Numbered from the stretch's first letter, positions 25,501 through 33,969 are shown. The stretch: DNA of 64,000 nt from Kribbella pratensis (GCF_004366075.1 NZ_SODU01000003.1:310001-374000); one strand, 5' to 3'. Numbers and translations are program-made. The notes: generated by a model not told the origin, from the sequence alone.

Positions 25501-25758
25501 ATCCCGCAACTCGGTCGCGGCCTTCCGGCCGAACGTCAGCACCAGTACTTCGTCCGGGCTCAACCCACGATTGCGAACCCGGTCGACAACGGCCTCGACC
25601 AACGTCGTCGTCTTCCCGGTGCCGGGCCCCGCGAGCACCAGCAGAGGCCCGCCCGGATGATCCACCACGGCTTGCTGGTCGGGATCGAGAACAGGGGCCT
25701 CCGCGCTCCGGCGCTCCTCCCGGACCAACCGGTACCGGGACCTCTGTCTGTTGACCAC
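22540..25758 (-). CDS. adnA: Helicase-nuclease subunit AdnA
   Basis: A 1072-residue partner of AdnB. Walker A GPGTGKTT is near residues 44-51, Walker B is VDEYQDTDPGQT and motif VI AITRARERLIVTA. The C-terminal nuclease has GRMDRVEKDSEGTVRVVDLK with the catalytic Asp and Lys. It ends with cysteines (CNRCEARALC) typical of an iron-sulfur-stapled RecB/AddB-like nuclease. It is transcribed first and coupled to adnB. The start is taken as the GTG at 25756-25758. It is divergent from a secreted protein gene at 25872. This pair corresponds to Rv3202c/Rv3201c in M. tuberculosis as I recall. Confidence 0.92.
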   Translation of the reverse strand: MVNRQRSRYRLVREERRSAEAPVLDPDQQAVVDHPGGPLLVLAGPGTGKTTTLVEAVVDRVRNRGLSPDEVLVLTFGRKAATELRDRITGRLGRTTRVMPSMTFHSFCYALLRRFTPADAFDVPLRLPSGPEQSLRLSEALSGSREVGAVHWPGSLHPALKTRGFTDEVQAVIGKARQLGLDPEDLSAIGRSAERAEWVAVGDFFEEYLRVLDAEQVLDYSELIHRAVILAQQPQVRAKLRTEFKAVFVDEYQDTDPGQTKLLQAIAGDGRDLVVVGDPDQSIYTFRGADVRGLLRFTDEFRTRDGAEAAQIALGTTRRFGTTLQRVSRNVVNRLGVPGSLDRDTFERFRNPDASSCVFGPGKVEANLYSTSGAELEHIADLLRRAHVQDGIGWSEMAVLVRSGSRSIPPLRRALAAAGIPVDVAGDELPLSREPAVRPMLLALRAVADPETLTVDVVRALALSPLGAMDAGQLRRLARVLRRRDRDAANGQRLPRSSDELLREAMLNPLQLDEEASPAEARFAALGERLLKARNIVTAGAAPDEVMWSLWSESPWLRRLRGQATSGGETARAANRDLDSLCALFDAAGRAEEQVGFKGVSAFLSELESLDIAGDNRFDGTYREAGVQLMTAHRSKGLQWRLVVVASVQEGQWPDLRRRGSLLEPDRLGTDGLIDPLSAGALLAEERRLFYVAITRARERLIVTAVQAPEADGDQPSRFLAELDIPLKLVAGRPRRPLSLPGLVADLRCVLADPASSPALKRVAADRLALLASAVDDRDQPLVPTADPSRWWGVRERTESVRPIADPELPVPLSGSALTTIVDCPLRWFLTRRAGGETPSTSAIGFGMVLHTLADAVATGTLPPSVDELNGWLDKVWTQLEFESAWISDRERVEAEQALRRFVAWHQGRPDRTLVGTEVDFDVLLPDEEHPAVRVKGRMDRVEKDSEGTVRVVDLKTGRNIPTKPALERHVQLAIYQRAINSRQMKKLGEEAVAGGAELVQLRHDDNGGFPKVQPQGPLETDEDGRTWLDEAVDNAESMIRSEEFTAQRNDGCNRCEARALCPIQPEGREIV

Positions 25759-25871
25759 CGCCCTATCTCAACAGACCCCACCGACGTTTTCCGAATGGGG
25801 CACTCCGTAACTTTTCCACTCCGCTCCGCATCGAGTTCGTCGACAGCTTCACACACAACGAGGAGCACCGA

Positions 25872-26774
25872 ATGAGGACGATGCGGCGTACCGCCGCCCT
25901 CCTGGGGGCGGCTGTTCTACTGGCTGGTCTCGGTACCGCCACTGCCACCGCGGCCGATCCGAAGGTCCAGTCGATCTGCTCGCTGGATCTCGGCTCGATC
26001 ACCGCGCAAGGCAACTACGTCGACCAGGTTCTGTCCGCCGCGAGCCCGCCGGTCGCGAGCGAACGCCGGGTCGGCCCGCAGGTCGCTGACCCGGGCGAGA
26101 CCAGGGCCAGTGCGACCTGGGAGTTCTCTTACGACAGCCACGACGGCATCGTCGACCGCGGCTACGCGATCTACGGCACCTGGCTCTACAGCACACTGAT
26201 CGCCCGCCCGCCGGACGGGCCGTGGTGGGGTCGCGGGAACATCCAGGACGGTATGGGCGACTTCACCCAGCTGGCCCGGTCCGGTTATCCGAAGGGCGCC
26301 AGCCCGAGCCGGGAGTACCTGTACGGGCTGCGCAACGACGGTGTGCTGTTCCGGTGGAAGAAGGACAGCACCGGCTTCCACGCGCTCGGTTCGTACGCCG
26401 GGTTCGCCGCAGTCAAGACGATGACGCTGATCAGCCAGACCGCGACGTACGACACGCTCCTCGCCACGACGCGGGGCGGCGCGCTGTACACGATTCACAT
26501 CCCGGTCACGTCGCCGCTGACGCCGGTGGTGAAAGTTGTCCGGACATCGACCTGGCAGGGCTTCGAGGCGATCGTCGCGGAGAAGTGCGGCACGCAGAGC
26601 ACGCTGCTCGCCGCGATCGACCGGGACAGCGGGTCGGCGTACCTGTACGCCGTCGGCCACGCCAGCGGAACCGCAACGGTCATCCAGAACCTGGGCAAGT
26701 TGCCCGGCACGTTCAACGACCCGATCTACTTCCTGCGCACCTCGCAGGCAGGCACCTCGCTCAACGGCGAGTAG
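25872..26774 (+). CDS. Secreted protein with lectin/propeller-like repeats, function unknown
   Basis: A 300-residue exported protein. The signal MRTMRRTAALLGAAVLLAGL ends near ATATAADP. The mature part has blade-like segments (YLYGLRNDGVLFRWKKDSTG, LLATTRGGALYTIHIP, LLAAIDRDSGSAYLYAVG) reminiscent of tachylectin-2 or PQQ-type propellers, about three to five blades. Two cysteines (SICS and EKCG) could pair. ATG 25872 follows GAGGAGCACCGA. No enzymatic motif is seen. A strong hairpin shared with the convergent alkyltransferase-like gene follows. Confidence 0.72.
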   Translation: MRTMRRTAALLGAAVLLAGLGTATATAADPKVQSICSLDLGSITAQGNYVDQVLSAASPPVASERRVGPQVADPGETRASATWEFSYDSHDGIVDRGYAIYGTWLYSTLIARPPDGPWWGRGNIQDGMGDFTQLARSGYPKGASPSREYLYGLRNDGVLFRWKKDSTGFHALGSYAGFAAVKTMTLISQTATYDTLLATTRGGALYTIHIPVTSPLTPVVKVVRTSTWQGFEAIVAEKCGTQSTLLAAIDRDSGSAYLYAVGHASGTATVIQNLGKLPGTFNDPIYFLRTSQAGTSLNGE

Positions 26775-26782
26775 TAGAAGCT

Positions 26783-26828
26783 CATCGGCGGCGCGGGGAC
26801 CCGGGGCGGGGTCGCCGCGTCGCCGATG
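26783..26828. terminator. Bidirectional hairpin terminator
   Basis: Arms of about 20 bases pair with two mismatches around a GC-rich loop; the outermost pairing is CATCGGCG with CGCCGATG. It separates two convergent genes and ends right at the stop codon of the alkyltransferase-like gene. Confidence 0.7.
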
Positions 26829-27134
26829 TCAGTGCTGAGGGGCCCAGCGGAACTCGCGTAGGTTGACGCGGCCGTTGCTCACCCGGACGCCGTCCGAGCG
26901 CAACCGGTGCAGTTGCTCGTCGCCGACCTCGTCGGCCGGTACGCCGGACGCGCGGATCACCCGCCACCACGGCACACTCGCGCCGTACTCGCGCATGATC
27001 GCCCCGACCTGCCGCGGTCCGCCCTGCCCGACGTACTCCGCGATGTCGCCGTACGTCGCGACGCTGCCCTCCGGGATCGACTCCACGGCCTGCAGCACGG
27101 CCTCGACGTACTCCTCCCTGTCCACGGTGCTCAA
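26829..27134 (-). CDS. Alkyltransferase-like protein (ATL)
   Basis: A 101-residue MGMT-fold protein with YGDIAEYVGQGGPRQVGAIM, the DNA-binding helix and arginine finger. The active-site block reads PWWRVI where true O6-alkylguanine transferases have PCHRV. With cysteine replaced by tryptophan it cannot remove alkyl groups itself. ATL proteins bind O6-alkylguanine and hand it to nucleotide excision repair. Its place near uvrD2 and adnAB matches Rv3204 in M. tuberculosis. The start is ATG 27132-27134. Confidence 0.9.
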   Translation of the reverse strand: MSTVDREEYVEAVLQAVESIPEGSVATYGDIAEYVGQGGPRQVGAIMREYGASVPWWRVIRASGVPADEVGDEQLHRLRSDGVRVSNGRVNLREFRWAPQH

Positions 27135-27156
27135 TCTAGGCGCAATCGGGCCAGAT

Positions 27157-27996
27157 CTAGGCGAGTGGGGCGAGCGCCTTCGCGAGCGGCTCCAGGACGG
27201 ACGGCGGCGCGTCGAGCGGGAGGTTCATGATCACCAGGTCGACGCCTGCTTCGCCGTACGCCGCGGCCTCGGCGACCGCCTTGTCGAGCGGGCTGTCGGG
27301 ATCGATGCGGACGTTCACCGAGCAGGTGATCTCGTTGACGTCGCGACCGACCTCTTCGCAGCGCTGGACGAGGACGTCCTTGAGCGCCTTCCACTCCTGC
27401 GGGTCCGGGACGATGACGTTCCACTGCTGCGCCCACCTGGCGACCGCGCGGAGCGTCCGCTTCGGCCCCTTGCCGCCGATGGTGATCGGCGGGTGCGGCG
27501 TCTGCACCGGCTTCGGGTTGCAGTACGCCTCGGTGAGCTTGATGTACTTGCCGTCGAAGTTCGCGACCTTCTCGGTGAGCAGCGCGATCATCGCCTGCGT
27601 GCCCTCGTCGAACCGGTCGAAGCGCTCCTTCAGCCCGTACAGCTCGATGCCGTACGCCGCGGTCTCCATCTCGTTCCAGCCGGCGCCGATGCCGAGCTCG
27701 AGGCGGCCGTTGCTGATGATGTCCGTGGTCGCCGCCATGTTCGCGAGCACGGCGGGATGCCGGTAGATCATCCCGGTCACCTGGCAGCCGAGCCGGATCC
27801 GGGACGTCGCCTGCGCGAGCGCGGCCAGCGTCGTCCAGGCCTCCAGGTTCGGGCCCTGCATGTCACCGCTGAGCGGGTAGAAGTGATCCCAGTGCCACGC
27901 GGACTCGAAGATCTCGAACTGGTCCGCCGCGACCCACACGTCCCGCATCTGCTGCCAGGTGGTGTGTTCCGGCCTGGTCTTGATCGCGAACCGCAT
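27157..27996 (-). CDS. LLM-class F420-dependent oxidoreductase
   Basis: A 279-residue luciferase-like protein. MRFAIKTRPEHTTWQQM opens the barrel. SAWHWDHFYPL, RIRLGCQVTGMIYRHPAVLA and GRLELGIGAGWNEMETAAYG are the conserved segments of F420-dependent family members, and TIGGKGPKRTLRAVARWA forms the cofactor phosphate site. ATG 27994-27996 follows GAGGGAGGCGCGG; an upstream ATG adds only five residues. It lies just upstream of the ATL gene on the same strand and may be co-transcribed with it. Substrate unknown. Confidence 0.87.
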   Translation of the reverse strand: MRFAIKTRPEHTTWQQMRDVWVAADQFEIFESAWHWDHFYPLSGDMQGPNLEAWTTLAALAQATSRIRLGCQVTGMIYRHPAVLANMAATTDIISNGRLELGIGAGWNEMETAAYGIELYGLKERFDRFDEGTQAMIALLTEKVANFDGKYIKLTEAYCNPKPVQTPHPPITIGGKGPKRTLRAVARWAQQWNVIVPDPQEWKALKDVLVQRCEEVGRDVNEITCSVNVRIDPDSPLDKAVAEAAAYGEAGVDLVIMNLPLDAPPSVLEPLAKALAPLA

Positions 27997-28079
27997 CCGC
28001 GCCTCCCTCAAGGCAACACAACTAGGGCAACCGAACTAGGGCAACCGTTTCCCGAAGGGAGACATTACTCCGCGGACGG

Positions 28080-28346
28080 TCAGTCGAGGCCGAGGCGGGC
28101 GCGGACTTCGGGGCGGCGCAGCGGTGGCACCGTCTGGGGTGGGTTGCGGCGGGCCGGCATCTCCTCGAGGAGTTGCTCGGTGATGCGGGCGACCTCGGTG
28201 GCCGCGCGCTCGATCGGGGCGCGGGTGGTCGCGCTCAGCGAGCCGACTCCCGTCACCTTGCGGACGTACTGCAACGCGGCCGCGTAGATCTCCTCGGAGG
28301 TCGCGGACGGCTCGAGTCCCCGGAGCACTGTGATGTTTCTGCACAT
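28080..28346 (-). CDS. DUF2277 domain protein
   Basis: An 88-residue protein starting MCRNITVLRGLEPSATSEEI, the recognisable opening of the DUF2277 family. Members begin with MCRNI and continue with a helical EIYAAALQYVRKV-type segment. The cysteine at position 2 is conserved, and the C-terminus is Pro/Arg-rich. Function is unknown in all members. It is divergent from a TetR gene with about 78 bases between starts. Confidence 0.85.
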   Translation of the reverse strand: MCRNITVLRGLEPSATSEEIYAAALQYVRKVTGVGSLSATTRAPIERAATEVARITEQLLEEMPARRNPPQTVPPLRRPEVRARLGLD

Positions 28347-28388
28347 GCCACAAAACAGTACGCGGGACCGGGGACAACCTACGAGGTA

Positions 28389-28411
28389 TTGACATCCCTA
28401 ATGCCGTTAGG
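28389..28411. promoter_or_regulatory. TTGACA box and CCTAA-N5-TTAGG operator
   Basis: CCTAATGCCGTTAGG (28397-28411) is a 15-bp inverted repeat 14 bases before the tetR ATG, directly after a TTGACA hexamer (28389-28394). Such a site between -35 and start suggests autorepression by the TetR protein encoded next to it, perhaps also controlling the divergent DUF2277 gene. Confidence 0.6.
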
Positions 28412-28424
28412 TTTTCCTCATGAC

Positions 28425-29060
28425 ATGAGCACTACTGCGCCGGACCGCCGTACCCGCCGTCGTCAGCAGACGATCGGGGAGATCCTCGACGTCGCCGTCG
28501 AGCTGATGGAGGCCGAGGGCGTCGCGGCCTTGAGCCTGTCCGCGGTGGCCCGTCGGCTCGGTATGCAGCCGCCGTCGCTGTACCAGTACTTCCCGTCGAA
28601 GATGGCGATCTACGACGCCCTGTTCCAGCGGGGCGCCGAGCAGTTCCTGGCCGCACAGCGCCACGCGATCGCGGCCGCGCCGACGGACGACGTCGTCGAG
28701 TTGCACCTGATCGGCACCACGGCGTTCGCCCGCTGGGCGATGCAGAACCCGATCTATTCACAGCTGCTGTTCTGGCGGACGATCCCCGGGTTCGAGCCCA
28801 GCGCGGAGGCGTTCGCACCGGCTCAGGAGGCACTCGCCGACCTGCGCCGGCACCTGCAGGCGGGCGTGGACGCGGGCCGGTTGCGTCCGGACGCGGCGAC
28901 CGAGGAGGGGCTCGCGGTGTTCACGTCGGTGACGTCCGGCGTGCTGTCGCAGCAGATGGCGAACGAGCCGGACGTGCCGTTCGAAGAAGGACGGTTCAGC
29001 CGGCTGCTGCCCGTCGTACTCGAGATGTTCTATCAGCACTACGCACCAACCAGGGGGTAG
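28425..29060 (+). CDS. TetR family transcriptional regulator
   Basis: A 211-residue regulator. The N-terminal HTH is about residues 25-60 (ALSLSAVARRLGMQPPSLYQ then YFPSKMAIYDALF). The C-terminal ligand domain resembles the TetR_C family with a WRTIPGFEPS-type loop. ATG 28425 gives the usual length; it has no strong ribosome binding site. It is followed two bases later by a DinB-type gene that is probably co-transcribed and may be its metabolic target. A palindromic operator lies just upstream. Confidence 0.87.
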   Translation: MSTTAPDRRTRRRQQTIGEILDVAVELMEAEGVAALSLSAVARRLGMQPPSLYQYFPSKMAIYDALFQRGAEQFLAAQRHAIAAAPTDDVVELHLIGTTAFARWAMQNPIYSQLLFWRTIPGFEPSAEAFAPAQEALADLRRHLQAGVDAGRLRPDAATEEGLAVFTSVTSGVLSQQMANEPDVPFEEGRFSRLLPVVLEMFYQHYAPTRG

Positions 29061-29062
29061 AG

Positions 29063-29848
29063 ATGACCGCAGTACTCGCGGAGCAGATCGGGCGGGCCGA
29101 CCGTCCGCGGTGCCGGATCCACCGGGACTCCGAGCTCCAGGCGTGGCACGAACTGCTCGCGTCGATCGAGGGGGACGAGTGGCAGCGCCGTACCGTCTGC
29201 GACGCATGGGACGTCGCGGACATCGCCGGCCACCTGATCGGCCAGGCGGAGGACGTGATCAAGCCGACCTCGTTCCCGCGGCGGTGGCTCAAGAACAAGC
29301 GGGTCTACCCCGGCGTGCCCCGGTTCGACGCGCACATGATGGTGCAGGCCGACGAACACCGCGGTACGCCGCCGGCCGAGCTCCGGGATCTGTTCGACCA
29401 GGTGTGGGCGAGGGCGACCAAGAAGATCTCGCGCACTCCGGAGTTGTTCCGGCGGGTATCGATGCAGGTGGACCCGGCGCCCCGGATGTCGTTCGGCTAT
29501 GTACAGGACATCCTGCTGGCGCGGGACCTGTGGATGCACCGCGACGACGTGTGCCAGGCGCTCGGACGGCCGTTCGCCCCGGGGCCGTACGCCGAGGAGC
29601 TGATCGCCCAGGTCGTCTACGACCTGGAAGCGTCCGGGCCGTTCTGGGGTGACCGGCCGGCCGTCGTGCTAGAACTCACCGGGCCTGGAGGTGGGACCTA
29701 TCTGCTGGGGAGGGGTGAGCCGGTCGGTCACGCCGCGGTGGACGCGGTCGCCTACATGCGAACGCTGTCCGGGCGTGACGACGCCCCAGTGGTTACAGGT
29801 GATCCCGTAGCCACTGAGGCGATCGCGTCCTGCCGGATGGACTTCTAG
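29063..29848 (+). CDS. DinB/mycothiol-dependent maleylpyruvate isomerase-like protein
   Basis: A 261-residue protein of the actinobacterial DinB-like superfamily. WDVADIAGHLIGQAEDV carries the first metal-type histidine, and DILLARDLWMHRDDV supplies the second region (H in WMHRDD). These define the maleylpyruvate-isomerase N-terminal-like fold, often linked to mycothiol chemistry. A C-terminal SCP-like half follows (LELTGPGGGTYLLGRGE). It begins two bases after the TetR stop. Its 3' end overlaps the convergent moeZ by four bases. A mycothiol S-transferase or hydrolase role is possible; the substrate is unknown. Confidence 0.78.
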   Translation: MTAVLAEQIGRADRPRCRIHRDSELQAWHELLASIEGDEWQRRTVCDAWDVADIAGHLIGQAEDVIKPTSFPRRWLKNKRVYPGVPRFDAHMMVQADEHRGTPPAELRDLFDQVWARATKKISRTPELFRRVSMQVDPAPRMSFGYVQDILLARDLWMHRDDVCQALGRPFAPGPYAEELIAQVVYDLEASGPFWGDRPAVVLELTGPGGGTYLLGRGEPVGHAAVDAVAYMRTLSGRDDAPVVTGDPVATEAIASCRMDF

Positions 29849-31035
29849 TACGACGGCTGGCTCGGGTCGATCTGGTCGACCCAGGCGACCACGCCTCCGC
29901 CGACGTGCACCGCGTCGGAGAAGCCCGCGCCCTTGGCGATTGCGAGCACCTCGGCGGAGCGGACGCCGGACTTGCAGTGGAACACCAGCTGCTTGTCCTG
30001 CGGCAGCTTCTCCAGCGCCACACCGGTCTGGAAGTCGGCCTTCGGGATCAGCACCGAGCCCGGGATCTTGTTGATCTCGTACTCGTTCGGCTCCCGGACG
30101 TCGATCAGCACGAAGTCCTTCTCGCCGTTGTCCTTCAGCTTGATCCACTCGCTGAGCTGCTTCACCGAGATGGTCGAGCCGACGGCCGCGTCGGCCGCCT
30201 CCTCGGTCAGGGCCCCGCAGAAGCTCTCGTAGTCGATCAGCTCGGTGACGGTCGGGTTCTCGCCGCAGATCGCGCAGTTCGGGTCCTTGCGGACCTTCAG
30301 CGCGCGCCAGTTCAGGTCGAGCGCCTCGTAGATGTTCAGCCGGCCGAGCGACGGGTCGCCGATCCCGGTGAGCAGCTTGATCGCCTCGGTGACCTGTGCG
30401 GCGCCGACCGATGCGCAGAGCACGCCGAGCACACCGCCCTCGGCGCAGGACGGGACCATGCCGGGCGGCGGGGGCTCCGGGTACAGGCAGCGGTAGCACG
30501 GCCCGTGCTCGGCCCAGAACACGCTGACCTGGCCGTCGAAGCGGAAGATCGAGCCCCAGACGTACGGCTTGCCGAGCAGCACCGCGGCGTCGTTCACCAG
30601 GTAGCGGGTGGCGAAGTTGTCGGTGCCGTCGACGATCAGGTCGTACTGCTCGAAGATCTCGAACACGTTGTCGTTGTCCAGGCGCACCTCGTGCAGGACG
30701 ACGTTGGTGTTCGGGTTGGTCTCGAGAATGGAGTCCTTGGCCGACTGGGCCTTGGACTTCCCCACGTCGGACTGGCCGTGGATGATCTGGCGCTGCAGGT
30801 TGGACTCGTCGACGGTGTCGAACTCGACGATGCCGAGCGTGCCGACCCCGGCGGCGGCCAGGTAGAGCAGCGCGGGGCTGCCGAGACCGCCGGCGCCGAT
30901 CACCAGCACCTTGGCGTTCTTCAGCCGCTTCTGCCCGGCCATCCCGACCTCGGGGATGATCAGGTGCCGCGAATAGCGCCGCACCTCGTCAATCGTCAGC
31001 TCGTCGGCCGGTTCGACCAGCGGTGGCAGTGACAC
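29845..31035 (-). CDS. moeZ: MoeZ: adenylyltransferase-sulfurtransferase (ThiF plus rhodanese)
   Basis: A 396-residue two-domain protein. Residues 20-260 form an E1-like ThiF/MoeB fold: YSRHLIIPEVGMAGQKRL, the nucleotide loop GAGGLGSPALLYLAAAGVG, DGTDNFATRYLVNDA and zinc cysteines CYRC...CAIC. Residues 290-396 are a rhodanese domain with active-site cysteine in HCKSGVRS. MoeZ adenylates the C-terminal Gly of sulfur carrier proteins (MoaD, CysO, ThiS type) and sulfurates them for molybdopterin, cysteine and thiocarboxylate pathways. GTG 31033-31035 follows TGAGGAGCCGACAC. It corresponds to Rv3206c in synteny. Confidence 0.93.
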   Translation of the reverse strand: MSLPPLVEPADELTIDEVRRYSRHLIIPEVGMAGQKRLKNAKVLVIGAGGLGSPALLYLAAAGVGTLGIVEFDTVDESNLQRQIIHGQSDVGKSKAQSAKDSILETNPNTNVVLHEVRLDNDNVFEIFEQYDLIVDGTDNFATRYLVNDAAVLLGKPYVWGSIFRFDGQVSVFWAEHGPCYRCLYPEPPPPGMVPSCAEGGVLGVLCASVGAAQVTEAIKLLTGIGDPSLGRLNIYEALDLNWRALKVRKDPNCAICGENPTVTELIDYESFCGALTEEAADAAVGSTISVKQLSEWIKLKDNGEKDFVLIDVREPNEYEINKIPGSVLIPKADFQTGVALEKLPQDKQLVFHCKSGVRSAEVLAIAKGAGFSDAVHVGGGVVAWVDQIDPSQPSY

Positions 31036-31155
31036 GTGTCGGCTCCTCAGGAAGACGTCGGACGGGATCTCCGGTTTTCAACCATCTGTCCCTCCTCCAT
31101 GTTCCCGCACTATCCCAACCGCCCCCGCCACAGTCCACATCGCGGTCCCCGCGTC

Positions 31156-33906
31156 TCAGTCGTTGTCGGTAATCGTGGCGGTCAGGGTCGCCGGGAGCTT
31201 CAGTTCGGCTCCGTCGATCTGGTTGATCACCGCGGTGAAGGTCTCGGACGGTTCCTTGAGTTTGTCGTCGAGGATCTTGACCTGGAGGTCACCGGTGGTC
31301 TTACCGGGTTCGACGTACCCGTCGATGGTCCGGTCGGCCGCGCCGGTGCCGTCGTCGTTGACGCTGCGGTAGTCCTTGCGGATCACCGCCGTACCGTCCT
31401 TCAGGACGCCGGAGAAGCTGATGTACTTGTCGCTCGGCGCGGACAGCTTGACCGGGAAGCTCACCACGCCCGCATTCTCGGTCGCCTTCAGGTTGCCGAG
31501 CGTCAACGTCGGAGTCGGGTCGTCGTCGAGGACGAGGCCGTGGCCGAACGACTCGTCCAGCAGCCCGTCATGCGGTGCTGAGAGCACTAGGCTGAACGGC
31601 AGGTCGTAGCTGTCCCGAGTGTTCGCTTTGATCGGCACGGTCACCTTCTGCCGTACCTGACCCGGTTTGAACACCAGATGCCGCGCAACGTCCCCCACGG
31701 ACTCGCCGAGGTCCCCGTTCGTCTCGACGTACACGCTGACCGGCCGGATGCTCGGACGCGACATGCGCACCCAGAAGTCCACTGTGTGCGTGCCTGTGTC
31801 CCCCTCCTTCACAGTGACGCTGGACGCGGACAGCTTCGGCAGCAAGACCGCAGGTCCCGAGAGCCCGAGTCCGGGCGACGAGAAGCCCAGATCACTCACG
31901 TATGCCGACCCACTGGCAACCCTGTCCGTCCGCAGCTCCACGGCACGCACGTCGCGCAGGTTCACGCCCCTGAGCGACGACACCGGGATGCGTACGGTCC
32001 GCAGCAGGTTCTTGGGCAGCCCGACCTCGCTGCTGCCCGGCATCCGCACCAGTGCATCGCTGACCGCAGACACCGGCACTACAGCCGCCTGGCCATGTCC
32101 ATCGACCACGCGAACGCTCAGGTCAGTCTTGGGCATGCCGGCCGGGTCCGGTGCGGCACGGAACGTCAGCGCCGCAAACCGACGTACGTCGCGCTGCCCT
32201 GCAGGTACGTCGACGCGCACGATCCCGTTCGTACCTGTCCACCTCAGCTTGGTGACCGCTGTGGTCGGTGTCCTTGCGGCGAACCACGCCGTATCCCAGT
32301 GCGGCGCGTTGCCCCAGTCCTCGGTCTCCATGCACGTCGGCACACCCGCGCGCCTGGTCGGACCGCTCACACCCGCGCACACGGTCGCAGACACCTTGCC
32401 GCTGACGGCGCCCCTAGGCAGCGCCTTGTCGAAGTGGTTCAGGTCCCGCCGCGACTCCAGTGGTGCCTGCGACACCACTCGTACGACGGCGTTCCCAGCG
32501 GACACCGCCCGCGAGTCCGACCCGTCGAACTGCGCCAGGAACTGCGTCTCGTGACCCAGTTGCAGCCGGAAGAACCCAGCGACGTATGCCGTACCTACGG
32601 CCTGCTGCTGCTTCGCCGTCAACCGGCCCGCGTACTTCGCTCCGCACGGCGACGCCTTCTCGTCACCGAACCAGTCGTCGTTCGACGGAGCCACCGACTG
32701 ACCAGGGGTCCATTCGGTGTTGAAGAAGTTGTGGTTGGCGCCCAGCACTGTGACGGTGGAGCGCGGCGCGGTGTCACCGCCAACGGAGTACCTGGTGTCG
32801 TCGTAGAACTTCTGGCCCTGCAGATCGGACACGTCACCGTCGCAGTACGGGAGTACGACGCTCATCGCCACACCAGGCACCGTGGCTCGCGCAAAGTCGG
32901 TGGGAGCCAGCGGAAGCACTGCGCGGATCCCGTACTGACCGCCGCGGTCAGTGTTGAGCACTGCAGCCCGGGCAACTCCCTCGCCGCCACGTGAGTGCCC
33001 CATCAGCCCCACGTTCTGCAGGTTGAACTTGCCGACGAAGCGGGTACCGAACGGTGCCCCGCCGATCGTCGACCATTTCCGCCACAGTGCGAGGTGGTCC
33101 AGGATCAGTTCGGCCCGCGCCTGTGCGCCGGCGTCGTACGCGTCGCTGTCCCAGCCGTTGATCGCGTTCGCGCTGATCGAGACGACCTGGTACCCGTTGC
33201 TGGCCAGTGCGGTCGCCGGACCGTCGTACCCGCGGTAGCTGGGGATGGGCTTCATGCCCGGCGGACACGGCCAAGGCTTCTCCTTGTCGGACGGGTGACT
33301 GGGCTCGCCGTAGCAGACCTCGTGGCGCCCGTGCAGGAAGACCACGAGCGGCCGCGGACCTACCGCACCACGTGGCGAATACACCTTCCCGCGAAGCTCG
33401 GAGCGGTGCGCGAGACCTGGCAGGTACACGGCCTCGTCGCCAAGGTTGTACTCCGCGGTGTCGACCTTGTACCTGCCCACCGCACCGGGATCCGACGGCA
33501 GCAGCGGTCCACGCCGCGCCTTCAGCCAGTCGGCATCGGTCGGTCCGGCGGAGCCGACGCTCCGGCTCTTGCCGGCCTCTTTACCGAGATCCCCGGACCA
33601 CAGCAGGCGGACGTCGCGCGCTTTCAGCACAGCCGGATCGGTGCTGACGAGCGTCAGCGTCTTCCGGTCCGGCGACTGCTTCGCAACACCGAGCGGCGTA
33701 CCGTCGACCTCCAGCAGCGGCAGCGATGCACGCATCGGTGCGGGTGCGTCGAGGTGCAGGGTCAGTTGATATCCGCCGGCAACAGGCCGCACTTCCCATT
33801 GGCTGCTCTGAGCAACAACCGGCGGTGCGGCGGTCGCAGTCAGCGGCCCCACACCAAGGAGTACGGCGATTCCCAACGACAGATTTCGGGCGGTTCTGCC
33901 AATCAC
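31156..33906 (-). CDS. Secreted alpha/beta hydrolase with C-terminal Calx-beta domains
   Basis: A 916-residue exported protein with a signal peptide over residues 1-27. The hydrolase fold spans roughly 180-480, with oxyanion LHG at 191-193, nucleophile elbow GHSRGG (303-308, Ser305) and a probable catalytic His in GANHNFFN. A jelly-roll-like region with CMETEDWGN follows. From about 690 there are two Calx-beta-type repeats (VKEGDTGTHTVDFWVRMSRP ... DDDPTPTLTLGNLKATENAG) ending in ATITDND at the stop. Calx-beta modules bind calcium and mediate adhesion. An extracellular esterase or polymer hydrolase is inferred; the substrate is unknown. Confidence 0.8.
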   Translation of the reverse strand: MIGRTARNLSLGIAVLLGVGPLTATAAPPVVAQSSQWEVRPVAGGYQLTLHLDAPAPMRASLPLLEVDGTPLGVAKQSPDRKTLTLVSTDPAVLKARDVRLLWSGDLGKEAGKSRSVGSAGPTDADWLKARRGPLLPSDPGAVGRYKVDTAEYNLGDEAVYLPGLAHRSELRGKVYSPRGAVGPRPLVVFLHGRHEVCYGEPSHPSDKEKPWPCPPGMKPIPSYRGYDGPATALASNGYQVVSISANAINGWDSDAYDAGAQARAELILDHLALWRKWSTIGGAPFGTRFVGKFNLQNVGLMGHSRGGEGVARAAVLNTDRGGQYGIRAVLPLAPTDFARATVPGVAMSVVLPYCDGDVSDLQGQKFYDDTRYSVGGDTAPRSTVTVLGANHNFFNTEWTPGQSVAPSNDDWFGDEKASPCGAKYAGRLTAKQQQAVGTAYVAGFFRLQLGHETQFLAQFDGSDSRAVSAGNAVVRVVSQAPLESRRDLNHFDKALPRGAVSGKVSATVCAGVSGPTRRAGVPTCMETEDWGNAPHWDTAWFAARTPTTAVTKLRWTGTNGIVRVDVPAGQRDVRRFAALTFRAAPDPAGMPKTDLSVRVVDGHGQAAVVPVSAVSDALVRMPGSSEVGLPKNLLRTVRIPVSSLRGVNLRDVRAVELRTDRVASGSAYVSDLGFSSPGLGLSGPAVLLPKLSASSVTVKEGDTGTHTVDFWVRMSRPSIRPVSVYVETNGDLGESVGDVARHLVFKPGQVRQKVTVPIKANTRDSYDLPFSLVLSAPHDGLLDESFGHGLVLDDDPTPTLTLGNLKATENAGVVSFPVKLSAPSDKYISFSGVLKDGTAVIRKDYRSVNDDGTGAADRTIDGYVEPGKTTGDLQVKILDDKLKEPSETFTAVINQIDGAELKLPATLTATITDND

Positions 33907-33969
33907 GCGCCCAAGTTGACCTGACGCTCCGCTCAGTCGTGTCTCAGCCGGGCGTCGGATTCGACTCGA

